From: a candidate division WOR-1 bacterium RIFOXYB2_FULL_45_9
GTDB lineage: Bacteria; Margulisbacteria; WOR-1; O2-12-FULL-45-9; XYB2-FULL-48-7
Assembly: GCA_001771575.1 (NCBI GenBank)
Contig: MEUD01000001.1
Span: 1,427,277-1,491,276 of the forward strand
Length of the DNA stretch: 64,000 nucleotides
Direction of reading: 5' to 3'
Below, piece after piece: positions 52,140 through 61,821 of this stretch. Position numbers and translations under genes: made by a program. The first letter of the stretch is position 1. Every line of letters starts with the position of its first letter. The notes beneath the pieces are model-generated. The model had not been told where the DNA came from. It saw only the letters and a program-made list of their open reading frames with translations, and did not search any database.

Positions 52140-53580
52140 AGATCCAAGAGGCTTTCTCAAGGTCAAGCGCGACAAGACCGAATACCGTCCGGTCTGCCAG
52201 CGAGTCAAGGATTACGATTTGGTCTTTGATCTGCGGAGCGACGAGAAAACTATTGACCAGGCGGTCCGCTGTATGGATTGCGGGACCCCATTCTGCCATT
52301 GGGGATGTCCGCTGGGCAATCTGATCCCCGAATGGAACGAACTGATGGCCCGTGGCCTCTGGGCTAAAGCGGCAACGATGCTTAATGCGACCAATAACCT
52401 GCCGGAAGTTACCGGCCGGATCTGTCCCGCCCTGTGCGAATACTCCTGCGTTTTGGGGATCAATGACGATCCGATCACGATCAGGGAAAATGAACTTGGT
52501 ATCATTGAACATGCTTTTAGGGAAGGGATGATAGCGGCCAATCCCCCCTGCGAGCGGACCGGGAAAAAAGTCGCGGTGGTCGGCTCCGGGCCGGCGGGGC
52601 TTTCTTGCGCCGCCCAGCTTAACCAGGCCGGGCATATCGTCACTGTATTTGAGAAAGATGAAAGGATCGGCGGGATCATGCGTTTTGGGATCCCCGACTT
52701 TAAGCTGGAGAAAAAGGTCCTGGACCGGCGCCTGGCCATTTGGGAGCGGGAAGGGATAAATTTTAAGACCGGAGTTAATGTCGGGGTCGACCTGCCGGCC
52801 GAAAAACTACTCAAGGAATTTGACGCGGTCGTCTTGTGTGGCGGGTCGCGCCAGCCGCGCGACCTCAAAGTTGAAGGGCGGGAGCTCAAAGGGATCTATT
52901 TTGCCATGGAGTATTTGACCCAGTCGAATCGCCGAGTCGCCGGAGAAATGATCCCTGCCGACCGATTGATCGACGCGAAAGGGAAAAAAGTCGTCGTTAT
53001 CGGCGGTGGCGACACCGGATCCGACTGCGTTGGGACCGCCAACCGTCAGGGGGCCGCTTGCGTGGTTCAAATAGAACTGATGAGCAAACAGCCGGAATGC
53101 CGGACCGGATTCCAGCCGTGGCCCAAATTTCCCCTCTTGCTCAAAACAACGACCAGCCACGAAGAAGGGGCACAGCGGCAGTGGCAGATCGCGACCAAGA
53201 AATTTGGCGGCGAAGAAGGCCGGGTCAAAAAGTTGATTTGCGCCCGGGTTGATTTTTCTAAAAAGGATAAAAACAATTGTGCTATAATGCAGGAGGTTTC
53301 CGGATCAGATTTCGAAATTGAAGCTGACTTGGTTTTTTTAGCGCTTGGGTTTGTTCAGCCGGAAAGGATCGGTCTGCTGGAATCGCTCAAGGTTGCTTTT
53401 GACCAGCGTGGGAACGTTAAAACTGACGATAAATACCAAACTTCCGTGAGAGGAGTTTTTTCCGCCGGTGACATGAGGCGCGGGCAGTCGCTGATTGTTT
53501 GGGCTATCTCCGAAGGGCGCAAAGCGGCCCGAGCGGTGGACGAATATTTATTCGGGTTTTCCTCCCTCCCTGTTATGTAA
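52132..53580 (+). CDS. gltD: Glutamate synthase small subunit
   Basis: A 482-residue NAD(P)H-dependent subunit. The N-terminal clusters are CMDCGTPFCHWGCPLGN and GRICPALCEYSC. FAD and NADPH sites are VVGSGPAGLSCAAQLNQAG and VVVIGGGDTGSDCVGTANRQ. FSAGDMRRGQSLIVWAISEG closes the FAD domain. It passes electrons from NAD(P)H to GltB. The tail-overlapping gene order gltB-gltD is standard. Confidence 0.96.
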   Translation: MAKDPRGFLKVKRDKTEYRPVCQRVKDYDLVFDLRSDEKTIDQAVRCMDCGTPFCHWGCPLGNLIPEWNELMARGLWAKAATMLNATNNLPEVTGRICPALCEYSCVLGINDDPITIRENELGIIEHAFREGMIAANPPCERTGKKVAVVGSGPAGLSCAAQLNQAGHIVTVFEKDERIGGIMRFGIPDFKLEKKVLDRRLAIWEREGINFKTGVNVGVDLPAEKLLKEFDAVVLCGGSRQPRDLKVEGRELKGIYFAMEYLTQSNRRVAGEMIPADRLIDAKGKKVVVIGGGDTGSDCVGTANRQGAACVVQIELMSKQPECRTGFQPWPKFPLLLKTTTSHEEGAQRQWQIATKKFGGEEGRVKKLICARVDFSKKDKNNCAIMQEVSGSDFEIEADLVFLALGFVQPERIGLLESLKVAFDQRGNVKTDDKYQTSVRGVFSAGDMRRGQSLIVWAISEGRKAARAVDEYLFGFSSLPVM

Positions 53581-53630
53581 CCTCGGCTTCTCAATCGTTT
53601 CCAATCACCAGAACTCATAAGGAGTCAGAG

Positions 53631-56600
53631 ATGATAGATTTAAAATTAGATAAGCTTAAAATATATACCTGTGTAGTAATTGTTTTATCATATATTGCCT
53701 CTTCCCAAACGGCTGGCGCCGCTCTTTCCAGGACGGTAACCAACTGTGCTGATTCTGGTGCAGGGTCGCTCCGTCAAGCGGCGACCGATGCTCAAGATGG
53801 CGACCAGATAGTTTTTGCTATAACCACCCAAGAGGCGGGATATTCAGTCGGCGCGAACTCTCCTGGTTTAGTGGTTGGTGAAGTTCCTGGAAAAAAATGG
53901 TTTCGTATTATTTTGAATTCCGGGTTGCCGGTCTTGACCGCCAGTGGTGTGTCAATCAACGGCCAAACTCAAGCCGGAGAAGCGGATAATGGCGCCGGGC
54001 CGGAAGTGGAAGTCCGGGCCGCTGTTTCCTCGTTTACCGATGTTTTTACCATAAGTGGCAGCAACAACACGATCGAGGGATTAGCGATTAATAAATATGG
54101 ATCAGGTAACGGCAAGTTAGGGAGTTTGATCAACATTTTAGGTGGGCAGGGGAACATGGTTCGAAGCTGTTATATAGGTACAAGCGCGAGCGGCTGCCAA
54201 GCGGCTCCGCTGGCTTCAGATACAGGGATTTATATCGCCAATGGCGCCAATAACATCATTGGCGCCGCTGGATTTGGCAATGTTATTTCCGCTAATGGTT
54301 TATATGGGATTTGTGTTGCCGCCGGTCAGAGCAATAAAATTGCCGGCAACTTTATTGGGACAGATCCAACTGGATCAATAGATTTGGGAAATACTTATTA
54401 TGGGATTTGGCTTTATGATGGGGCTAATACCAATAAAATTGGAGGAGAGAACCCGGGCGAAGGGAATGTTATTTCCGGCAACGATAATCTTGGGGTTTAC
54501 ATCAGCGGGAGCGGAAGCAACAGCAATGAAGTTTATGGAAATATTATTGGTCTTGACCAGACCGGGCGGTTTGATTTAGGCAATAATCAGGAGGGGGTCT
54601 CCGTTTACAATGGGGCCAGCTACAACTTGATTGGCAACGGCCAAAGCGCCGGACGCAATATTATTTCAGGGAACAATCGTTATGGGGTGGCGATCGGAGC
54701 CGATGGCAACGTGGTTGCCGGCAATTATATTGGGAAGGCTATTGATGGCTTGTCATCGATTGGTAATGATTGGGGGGGTGTTTCATTATATAGCGCCGCA
54801 AAGCATAACCGAATCTGCGCCGGCAATGTTATTTCCGGCAATAATGAGGCGGGAGTGTCAATTGTTGGCAACGGGGTTAACAGCAATGAAGTTAACGGGA
54901 ATACGATCATCGGGAACTCGGGCGACGGAGTAAATGTCAGACAGGGGGCTAAGTATAACCGGATTGGTGGGGTTGGGAATGTTGTCGTCAATAATGGCCG
55001 CAACGGAATTTACCTGGTTGATCCCGGCACGAACTACAATGAGATATCTAATAATTTTATCGGGATCGACGCGGTCAGCGCTGAAGCCGGCAACGGCTGG
55101 TTTGGGGTTTACATTGACAATAAAGCTGGGGCGAACATAATTGGCTCGGCAAATGTTATTGCTTACAATGGCGATTTTATGCATCCGGCAGGGATTTGCT
55201 TGAATAGTTCTCAGGTGACCCAGGAGTTGATCAGCAGAAATTCGATTTATGAAAATTATGGACGGGGAATTCTGCTCCTTAATGGCGCAAACAATATGAT
55301 CCCGGCCCCGGTGATCAGCGCCGCCAGTTATAATCAGCCGACCGGTGAATTGGCGCTGACTGTTGCCGCCTCACCCAATGCCCAAGTTGAAATATTTAAA
55401 GCGCGCGGCGGTCAGGGAGAGTGTTATCTGTGGAGTTTTGCCGCTTCTTCCAGCGGAGAGGTTAATAGTTTAATCACCTATCCTGGATTATTGGCCGGCG
55501 ATACCTTGGTTGCCACCCAACGCGATACTTGGCAGAACTCGTCGGAGTTTTCGCCGGCCCAAACGGTAAACATTACTGTTCCTTTTGTTTATCAACCAGA
55601 AGTAAAAATCGGCACAACCGGGGTTGATTATGCGGTTGACAGAGCGACTTTGACGGTAACATCTAAAGAAACGGCGGTTTTTTATTTTTTATTAAAGAAT
55701 ACCGGTAATGTCGCCGATCAATATCACTTTTTAGTCAGCGGACCAGGCAGTGAACACAGCTTGAGAATATTTGACGCTAAAAGCGGCGGCAACGAGATAA
55801 CTGCCGTGCTCCAAGCCGGTGGTTATTCCTGTTCCCTTCCCCTTGGCGGTGAGATGGAAGGACGGATCGAGATCAACTGCTTGAGCGACCACACTATTAC
55901 CAGCGAAACCATCCTGATTGTAAATTCAATAAATGATCCCGGTAAAATTGACCAAATAAACGCAAAATCAACTTTTGTTTTTCCCGATCCACCGGCCCCA
56001 CTAACTGTGGTTTATTCTGAATCAGACCTTGGCATGCCCGGAACAAGTATTTCAATCCCCGGGGATGCGATGGTTCATATTCCGGTTATTTCTATTGTGG
56101 AAACGGAGAGCCCTGGCTCCCCTCCCGCTGGCTATCAGCTTGGCGGAAAAGTTTTGAGCGTCGTTTCCTCCGTCAAAGCATTTTCTAGGCCGATTACCAT
56201 GACCGTGCCGATTAATGGCTTGCTTTCCGCTCCACGCGTGTTTTATTGGGGGCCTGGCGGTTGGAGTTGTGAAGGAATTGAAATCACTTCCGCTACAAGC
56301 CGATCGATAACTTTTAATGTTTCTCACTTCTCAATTTTAGCTCCCATGGGCGCGCTGTCCAGCAACCTCGTCCGCATTGGGCCGAATCCATATAATCCAA
56401 ATGGCGGGACTCCGGCTAAGATTTGGTATTGGCTTGACGCCGCCGCCGCGACCAGTGTTTATATTGTTGACTTATCAGGCGCTGTTGTTTGGCAGCGGAG
56501 CTTTACCGCGGGCGCTCCCGGCGGCAGTGTTGGGGAGAACAACCTGGACTTTGACGGGAAAGATAAATGGGGACAGGTCTTAGGGGATGGGGTTTACCTT

Positions 56601-56660
56601 TACAAGATTGTCCAGGGCGGGAAAGTGATCGGCGGTGGGAAGATGGGGATAGTCAAATAG
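53631..56660 (+). CDS. Secreted beta-helix protein with FlgD/type-IX-like C-terminal domain (first copy)
   Basis: A 1009-residue protein. A signal peptide (KIYTCVVIVLSYIASSQTAG) is followed by the RTVTNCADSGAGSLRQA block common in surface beta-helix proteins, then a right-handed parallel beta-helix to about residue 560 with repeated N-x-I-x-G and NVISGN units. An extra Ig-like domain lies at about 650-780 (absent in the second copy), then a ZU5-like sandwich (VVYSESDLGMPGTSISIPGD) and a C-terminal domain starting GPNPYNPNGG and ending GVYLYKIVQGGKVIGGGKMG. The start at 53631 follows ATAAGGAG. It may adhere to or act on polysaccharide; no catalytic residues can be assigned. Confidence 0.82.
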   Translation: MIDLKLDKLKIYTCVVIVLSYIASSQTAGAALSRTVTNCADSGAGSLRQAATDAQDGDQIVFAITTQEAGYSVGANSPGLVVGEVPGKKWFRIILNSGLPVLTASGVSINGQTQAGEADNGAGPEVEVRAAVSSFTDVFTISGSNNTIEGLAINKYGSGNGKLGSLINILGGQGNMVRSCYIGTSASGCQAAPLASDTGIYIANGANNIIGAAGFGNVISANGLYGICVAAGQSNKIAGNFIGTDPTGSIDLGNTYYGIWLYDGANTNKIGGENPGEGNVISGNDNLGVYISGSGSNSNEVYGNIIGLDQTGRFDLGNNQEGVSVYNGASYNLIGNGQSAGRNIISGNNRYGVAIGADGNVVAGNYIGKAIDGLSSIGNDWGGVSLYSAAKHNRICAGNVISGNNEAGVSIVGNGVNSNEVNGNTIIGNSGDGVNVRQGAKYNRIGGVGNVVVNNGRNGIYLVDPGTNYNEISNNFIGIDAVSAEAGNGWFGVYIDNKAGANIIGSANVIAYNGDFMHPAGICLNSSQVTQELISRNSIYENYGRGILLLNGANNMIPAPVISAASYNQPTGELALTVAASPNAQVEIFKARGGQGECYLWSFAASSSGEVNSLITYPGLLAGDTLVATQRDTWQNSSEFSPAQTVNITVPFVYQPEVKIGTTGVDYAVDRATLTVTSKETAVFYFLLKNTGNVADQYHFLVSGPGSEHSLRIFDAKSGGNEITAVLQAGGYSCSLPLGGEMEGRIEINCLSDHTITSETILIVNSINDPGKIDQINAKSTFVFPDPPAPLTVVYSESDLGMPGTSISIPGDAMVHIPVISIVETESPGSPPAGYQLGGKVLSVVSSVKAFSRPITMTVPINGLLSAPRVFYWGPGGWSCEGIEITSATSRSITFNVSHFSILAPMGALSSNLVRIGPNPYNPNGGTPAKIWYWLDAAAATSVYIVDLSGAVVWQRSFTAGAPGGSVGENNLDFDGKDKWGQVLGDGVYLYKIVQGGKVIGGGKMGIVK

Positions 56661-56689
56661 TTGACAATCGTGAAATATTTGGATATTGT
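56661..56689 (+). promoter_or_regulatory. Sigma70 promoter of the second beta-helix gene
   Basis: TTGACA (56661-56666) begins right after the stop of the first copy; a 17-bp spacer leads to TATTGT (56684-56689). The ATG at 56699 is only 9 nt beyond the -10 and has no ribosome binding site, again a near-leaderless layout. Confidence 0.7.
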
Positions 56690-56698
56690 TACAAATAA

Positions 56699-59329
56699 AT
56701 GAACTGGCAAAACATTTTTTATGCCGCCCTATTGATTGTTTTTTTCTCTTCTTCAGGTCAGGCTGTTACTCGGACGGTCACTAACTGCGCTGATTCCGGC
56801 GCCGGTTCTCTCCGCCAGGCGATCACGGATGCGGCGGCCGGAGACCAAATTGTTTTTGACATTACTTTGGCTAATGCCGGCTACTCCACCGGAGAATCCG
56901 GACCCGGGCTGGTGACAACCGAAGCGGGGAGTAACTGGTGGTACAGGATCGTTCTTCGGTCAGGCTTGCCGGATATCACGGTCAATAATTTAACGATTGA
57001 TGGATCGACCCAAACCCGCGAAGCCGAAAACAGCCAGGGCCCGCAGGTAGAGGTCAGGGCGAGCGTGGAGGCATATACTATTGTTTTTCATGTCAAAGGG
57101 GATAACAACGTTATTCAAGGGCTTGCGGTCAATAAGTGCGGGCCTATTGGCGGTCGTGGCGGGGCTTTGATCATCATTAATGATTCAGATGGGAACATTA
57201 TTAAGGGATGTTATGTCGGCTTGTCGGCCAGCGGGGATGCGACTGCGCCGCTGACCTGCTACGATGGTATTTATTTGGTTAACGACAGCAACAATAATTA
57301 TATTGGCGATGGGACCTCTGCCGGCCGCAACGTGATCTCCGGCAATTATTCGAGCGGCGTTTACTTGTATAGTGGCAGCGGGAACACAAGCAATAGAATA
57401 TTAGGGAATTATATTGGGACCGATCGGACCGGAGCGATTGATCTTAGCGGCGCCCAAAATGGCGTTGTTATTTATAATGTTTCCGGCAATCATGTGGGAG
57501 ATGGGACGGTTGGCGGACGTAATATTATTTCCGGCAACGAAGATGGCGTTTATATTTATTCCGATGCCTCGACCAACGAAGTCAAGGGAAATTATATTGG
57601 CGTAAACGCTTCCGGCTCGGGCCTTCTTGGTAACGAGTATTACGGCGTTATTCTTTCAAGCGGCGCTTTTGGCAATATCATTGGCGGTACTGATTCTGGG
57701 GACAGGAATATTATCTCCGGGAATAATTTGGGGATTTATATTTCAAATTCCAATAGCAATGAGGTCCTTGGGAATTATATTGGCTTGAACGCCGCGGGGA
57801 CGGCGAAAATCGCCAATAATTATGGAGTGCGGATCAGCGGGACTTCCGTTAGAAATAAGATCGGCAATGGAACGGTTGGCGGCCGCAACGTTATTTCGGG
57901 CAATAGTAATCACGGTGTTTATCTGTATGGATCGTCAAGCAACGAAGTTTTAGGAAATTATATCGGCCTAAGCCCGAATGGGCTAAGTTCAATCGGCAAT
58001 ACCGTCCATGGAGTAGGGCTTTATAACGGCACCCACCATAATTATATCGGCGATGGGACCACCGGCGGCAGGAACGTTATCTCCGGCAACCAGATGTCGG
58101 GGATCGCGGTGGTCTCGTCGGACAATAATTATATTATGTTGAACTACATTGGGCTTGGGAGCGACGGGCAAACTAACGTAAAAAACGAGCATTTTGGGGT
58201 ATACAGTCTGACCGGCAGTCATGACAACTATTTTTATAAAAATACCGTTGCTTATAATGGTAATAGCACCTATCCAAACGGCATCCAGATAAAGGATTCC
58301 AACACGACCCATGAAACCATCTCCCAAAATTCAATTTTTGAAAACTTTGGAGAGGGGATAAAATTGTATCTTGACTCAAACCTTGGGATCCCATCGCCGG
58401 AAGTTATAACCAACGAATATAATCAGACTGCCGGTGCCCTAAGGGTGACCGGGTCCGCTTCACCAAACGCGACTGTCGAATTTTTTAAGGCCTATGGCGA
58501 CGAAGGGATAACTTATCTTGGCGCTTTATCGGCCGACTCTTCCGGCGCGTTTAACGGGACGATAACCTACAGCGGCTTGCTTTCCGGGGACTACTTGACG
58601 GCGACCCAGACCGGACAATTGGGGGACACTTCCCAATTTAGCGCGTCCATGGAAGTGCTGGTCGTGACTTCAACCAAAGAATACTCCAGCTCCGACCTTG
58701 GCATTCCCGGGATGACGATCACTATTCCCGCCGGGGCGAGCGCGACCGATCCGACGATCGCGGTGACTGAAGTCGCCAGTCCGGGGAACCCGCCGGTCGG
58801 GTATATGATCGGCGGCAAAGTATATGATATTGTTTCATCGATCACCAGTTTTACCCTGCCGGTGACCGTAACTATGCCGATTAACGGACCGCTGGCCGAT
58901 CCACGGGTCTACTACTGGACCGGAAGCGGCTGGAGTCGAGACGGGATTGTGGTCGTTTCTTACACCGACGCCTCAATCACTTTTACCACGACCCATTTTA
59001 CGATCTTTGCTCCGATCGGGGCCCTTTCCAGTAATGTGGTCCGCTTTGGACCCAATCCCTATAATCCGAACAGCGGAGCGGCCGCCAAGATCTGGTACTG
59101 GCTTGATTCTGCCGCGGCGACGAGCATTTATATTGTTGATCTGACCGGGACGATCGTTTGGCAGAATAGCTGGGCTGCTGGAGTCCCAGGAGGCAGTGCC
59201 GGAGAGAACAATATCGATTTTGACGGCAAGGATAAATGGGGGAGCGTTTTGGGCGATGGGGTTTATTTATATAAGATCGTCCAGGGTGGAAAAATCGTTG
59301 GTGGCGGAAAGATGGGGATTGTCAAATGA
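56699..59329 (+). CDS. Secreted beta-helix protein with FlgD/type-IX-like C-terminal domain (second copy)
   Basis: An 876-residue paralogue of the preceding gene: signal peptide (MNWQNIFYAALLIVFFSSSG), RTVTNCADSGAGSLRQAITD, a long beta-helix with units such as GRNVISGN and NEVLGNYIGL, a ZU5-like sandwich (EYSSSDLGIPGMTITIPAGA) and the C-terminal domain (GPNPYNPNSG to GVYLYKIVQGGKIVGGGKMG). The C-terminal domains of the two copies are nearly identical while the helices have diverged. The stop overlaps the start of a PorV-like gene (ATGA), tying cargo and barrel together. Confidence 0.82.
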   Translation: MNWQNIFYAALLIVFFSSSGQAVTRTVTNCADSGAGSLRQAITDAAAGDQIVFDITLANAGYSTGESGPGLVTTEAGSNWWYRIVLRSGLPDITVNNLTIDGSTQTREAENSQGPQVEVRASVEAYTIVFHVKGDNNVIQGLAVNKCGPIGGRGGALIIINDSDGNIIKGCYVGLSASGDATAPLTCYDGIYLVNDSNNNYIGDGTSAGRNVISGNYSSGVYLYSGSGNTSNRILGNYIGTDRTGAIDLSGAQNGVVIYNVSGNHVGDGTVGGRNIISGNEDGVYIYSDASTNEVKGNYIGVNASGSGLLGNEYYGVILSSGAFGNIIGGTDSGDRNIISGNNLGIYISNSNSNEVLGNYIGLNAAGTAKIANNYGVRISGTSVRNKIGNGTVGGRNVISGNSNHGVYLYGSSSNEVLGNYIGLSPNGLSSIGNTVHGVGLYNGTHHNYIGDGTTGGRNVISGNQMSGIAVVSSDNNYIMLNYIGLGSDGQTNVKNEHFGVYSLTGSHDNYFYKNTVAYNGNSTYPNGIQIKDSNTTHETISQNSIFENFGEGIKLYLDSNLGIPSPEVITNEYNQTAGALRVTGSASPNATVEFFKAYGDEGITYLGALSADSSGAFNGTITYSGLLSGDYLTATQTGQLGDTSQFSASMEVLVVTSTKEYSSSDLGIPGMTITIPAGASATDPTIAVTEVASPGNPPVGYMIGGKVYDIVSSITSFTLPVTVTMPINGPLADPRVYYWTGSGWSRDGIVVVSYTDASITFTTTHFTIFAPIGALSSNVVRFGPNPYNPNSGAAAKIWYWLDSAAATSIYIVDLTGTIVWQNSWAAGVPGGSAGENNIDFDGKDKWGSVLGDGVYLYKIVQGGKIVGGGKMGIVK

Positions 59330-60369
59330 GAAAGAGCTCATATATATTTTTTTGTTTAATGCTTACAGCTTACAGCTTACAGCTGTTTTACCCTGCTTCC
59401 GCCTCCCAAGTCGTCGACCTGACCGAGATCGGCATTGGGGCCAAGCCGCTGGGGATGGGGAGCGTGTTCAATCCGGAGGATAACAGCGGTTCGCTTTTTC
59501 AAAACCCGGCCGCTCTCGCCAACATCGGGAAATACAGCCTGACCAGCATGAGTGGGAACGTTATGGGAGAGGTCCCGTACCTGATGTTTGGCGGAGCTTA
59601 TCGGACAAATTATGGGACGATCGGCGTCGGATATATTAATGCTTCGGTCGGTGGGATCAAAGAAGCGACCCTGGTCAACGGAGTGCCGGAGATAACCGGG
59701 AACGAAGCGAATTATGGGAGTGGGACCCTGCTTATTGGTTTTGCTAAAGATGCAAAATGGAACACCAAGGTTGGCGCCAGCCTGAAGTTTATCAACCAGG
59801 GATTTAGCGGAGCGCCCAGTTTTGAGGGGGCGGGTGGGGGTGGTTTTGACCTTGATCTTGGAACGATTATCCCGATAAATGAACGACTGACCGGGGCGTT
59901 GACGCTCAAGAACATAATTCCCGGCAGTAATATGCGCGGGGATGAACTGCCGCTGGCGATCGTCGGCGGCCTTGCTTATAAAGTACCCGATAGGAATTGG
60001 CTGGCTGCTGTTGACCTCGCATCCACGACCCGAGGGCTCTTGTTCCATTTGGGGGCGGAGTGGAACCCGTTCAAACAGTTCTTTTTACGCGCCGGTCTGG
60101 ACCAAAAACCGGATAACATTAACTATTCGCTCGGGGTTGGAACACGAGCGAGAGGTTTTAATTTTGACTACGCTTATCATACTTATGCCGGATTAGGAGA
60201 AATGACGACCCATTATTTCTCGATCGGTTATGTTGGGGAAGAGCCCAAAGTTGAATCACCGCCACCCGTTGCTCCGAAGCCGGTTATCGTTAAGCCGGCA
60301 GTTAAAAAACCGGGTAAAGCCCCGGTCGTAATAAAGAAGAAAGTTATTATCCCTCCGAAGAAAAAATAA
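59326..60369 (+). CDS. PorV/PorQ-like outer-membrane barrel with Pro/Lys-rich tail
   Basis: A 347-residue homologue of the barrel at 4909-5898. A signal peptide (MRKSSYIFFCLMLTAYSLQL) precedes EIGIGAKPLGMGSVFNPEDN and LFQNPAALANIGKYSL, the PorV/PorQ opening, and strands run to THYFSIGYVGEE. A 40-residue tail rich in Pro, Lys and Val follows (VAPKPVIVKPAVKKPGK), absent from the other copy and unusual for the family; it might bind the cell wall. It is coupled to the beta-helix gene by ATGA. Confidence 0.75.
   Translation: MRKSSYIFFCLMLTAYSLQLFYPASASQVVDLTEIGIGAKPLGMGSVFNPEDNSGSLFQNPAALANIGKYSLTSMSGNVMGEVPYLMFGGAYRTNYGTIGVGYINASVGGIKEATLVNGVPEITGNEANYGSGTLLIGFAKDAKWNTKVGASLKFINQGFSGAPSFEGAGGGGFDLDLGTIIPINERLTGALTLKNIIPGSNMRGDELPLAIVGGLAYKVPDRNWLAAVDLASTTRGLLFHLGAEWNPFKQFFLRAGLDQKPDNINYSLGVGTRARGFNFDYAYHTYAGLGEMTTHYFSIGYVGEEPKVESPPPVAPKPVIVKPAVKKPGKAPVVIKKKVIIPPKKK
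59361..59381. repeat. Perfect 7-bp tandem repeat, three units, within a signal-peptide code
   Basis: Three perfect copies of GCTTACA encode LTAYSLQ in the signal peptide of the PorV-like protein. It is the cleanest case of the pattern seen at 5844, 19269 and 30961. Confidence 0.85.
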
Positions 60370-60416
60370 ACCCCGTTCGTCTATTCATTGTGCAGTCTGG
60401 CGCGAACTTGCTCATG

Positions 60417-60445
60417 TTGCATAATAACTAATCATTTACTATAAT
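60417..60445 (+). promoter_or_regulatory. Sigma70 promoter of glnA
   Basis: TTGCAT (60417-60422), a 17-bp spacer and TATAAT (60440-60445), with a start near 60452. The glnA GTG at 60478 has GAGGAGGG before it. Confidence 0.75.
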
Positions 60446-60477
60446 ACATTAACAATTCATACGAGGAGGGCTTTTTT

Positions 60478-61821
60478 GTGACTTTAGACGCGGCGGCCAA
60501 AGATGTTCTGGCAAAAGCTAAATCGGATAACATCAAGTTTGTTTACCTTCAATTTACCGATATCATGGGGGCGATCAAATCGGTCGCGATCCCGCTCAAC
60601 CGGGTTTCCGATGTTTTAGAGAAAGGGCTCTGGTTTGACGGCAGTTCCATCCTTGGTTTCGCCAGGATTTGCGAATCGGACATGTTTCTCAAGCCCGACC
60701 CCAGCACCTATCAGGTGATCCCCTGGACGGTAGAAGGGCGCAAATGTGCCCGGTTTATCTGTGATATCTTTACCCCGGAAGGGAAACCGTTTGAGGGGGA
60801 TCCCCGCTATATATTGCGGAAAGCGATCGCCGAAGCGGAAGAGCTGGGGTATAAGTTCTACACCGGGCCGGAAGTTGAATTTTACCTTCTTAAGAAGGAG
60901 AACGGCAAGATCACCACTGTCCCCCACGATATTGGCGGCTACTTTGATTATTCCCCCAGGGACATGGCTTCCGATGTTCGCCAGGACATAATCTTCGCCC
61001 TGGAAGGTATGGGGATGGTCTCGGAGATGTCCCATCATGAAGTCGGTCCCGGACAGCACGAGATCGACGTTCGCTATTCCGACGCCCTCACTTCGGCCGA
61101 TAACACGATAACCCTTAAATACGTTATCAAAGCGATCGCCAACCAGCATGAGCTTTATGCTTCGTTCATGCCCAAGCCGCTCTTTAATCAAGCTGGTTCG
61201 GGGATGCACGTTCACCAATCATTGTTCGACAAAGAGGGGAAGAACGCGTTTTTTGATCCGAACGACAAATACAAATTAAGCAAACTGGCTTATCAATACA
61301 TGGCCGGCCAGCTTAAGCACGCCCGCTCCCTGGCGGCGATCGTCGCGCCAACAATCAACTCTTATAAGCGGCTGGTCTCCGGCTATGAAGCGCCGGTCTA
61401 TATCTGCTGGGCGCAGATCAACCGCTCCGCCCTGATCAGGATCCCTCGTTATTCTCCGGGCCGCGAGCAGTCGACCAGACTGGAGCTCCGCTGTCCCGAT
61501 CCTTCCTGCAACCCGTATTTGGCCTTTGCCGCGATGCTTAAAGCGGGACTGGATGGGATCAAAGGGAAGATGACCCCGCCGGCCCCGGTTGAAGAAGACG
61601 TTTACGAACTAGCTCCCTCCCGGCTTGCCGAGCTTAATGTCGGGATGCTGCCGTTCTCGCTGAAGCGTTCCGTTGAAGAATTAAAAGCCAACAAAGTGCT
61701 CCAGGAAGCGCTGGGCAAACACACTTACGAGAAGTTTGTCGAAGCAAAACTGGCGGAGTTTGACGAGTACCGGATGCAAATAACGCCATGGGAGATAGAC
61801 AAATACCTGGAAGCGCTGTAA
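60478..61821 (+). CDS. glnA: Glutamine synthetase type I
   Basis: A 447-residue GSI subunit. WFDGSSILGFARICESDMFL, GPEVEFYLL, GSGMHVHQSLF, NRSALIRIPRYS and RLELRCPDPSCNPYLAFAAM are conserved active-site blocks. The length and C-terminus fit the GSI-alpha type, which lacks the insertion and adenylylation site of GSI-beta, so covalent control by an adenylyltransferase is unlikely. The start is GTG behind GAGGAGGG. It abuts an ANTAR regulator with no gap, suggesting one operon with a housekeeping promoter, unlike the sigma54-driven GSIII. Confidence 0.96.
   Translation: MTLDAAAKDVLAKAKSDNIKFVYLQFTDIMGAIKSVAIPLNRVSDVLEKGLWFDGSSILGFARICESDMFLKPDPSTYQVIPWTVEGRKCARFICDIFTPEGKPFEGDPRYILRKAIAEAEELGYKFYTGPEVEFYLLKKENGKITTVPHDIGGYFDYSPRDMASDVRQDIIFALEGMGMVSEMSHHEVGPGQHEIDVRYSDALTSADNTITLKYVIKAIANQHELYASFMPKPLFNQAGSGMHVHQSLFDKEGKNAFFDPNDKYKLSKLAYQYMAGQLKHARSLAAIVAPTINSYKRLVSGYEAPVYICWAQINRSALIRIPRYSPGREQSTRLELRCPDPSCNPYLAFAAMLKAGLDGIKGKMTPPAPVEEDVYELAPSRLAELNVGMLPFSLKRSVEELKANKVLQEALGKHTYEKFVEAKLAEFDEYRMQITPWEIDKYLEAL

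Noticed and set aside
53277-53296. TGTGCTATAAT followed by AGGAGG inside gltD, like a promoter with ribosome binding site
   Set aside because: It lies in the middle of an intact gltD frame and no start codon or open frame follows at the right distance; it probably arises by chance from the codons.
60395-60411. Sigma54-like sequence CTGGCGCGAACTTGCTC before glnA
   Set aside because: The GG to GC spacing is 9 bp instead of 10 and no CTAC-N6-GTAG operator is near; the TTGCAT-17-TATAAT promoter just downstream explains expression better.
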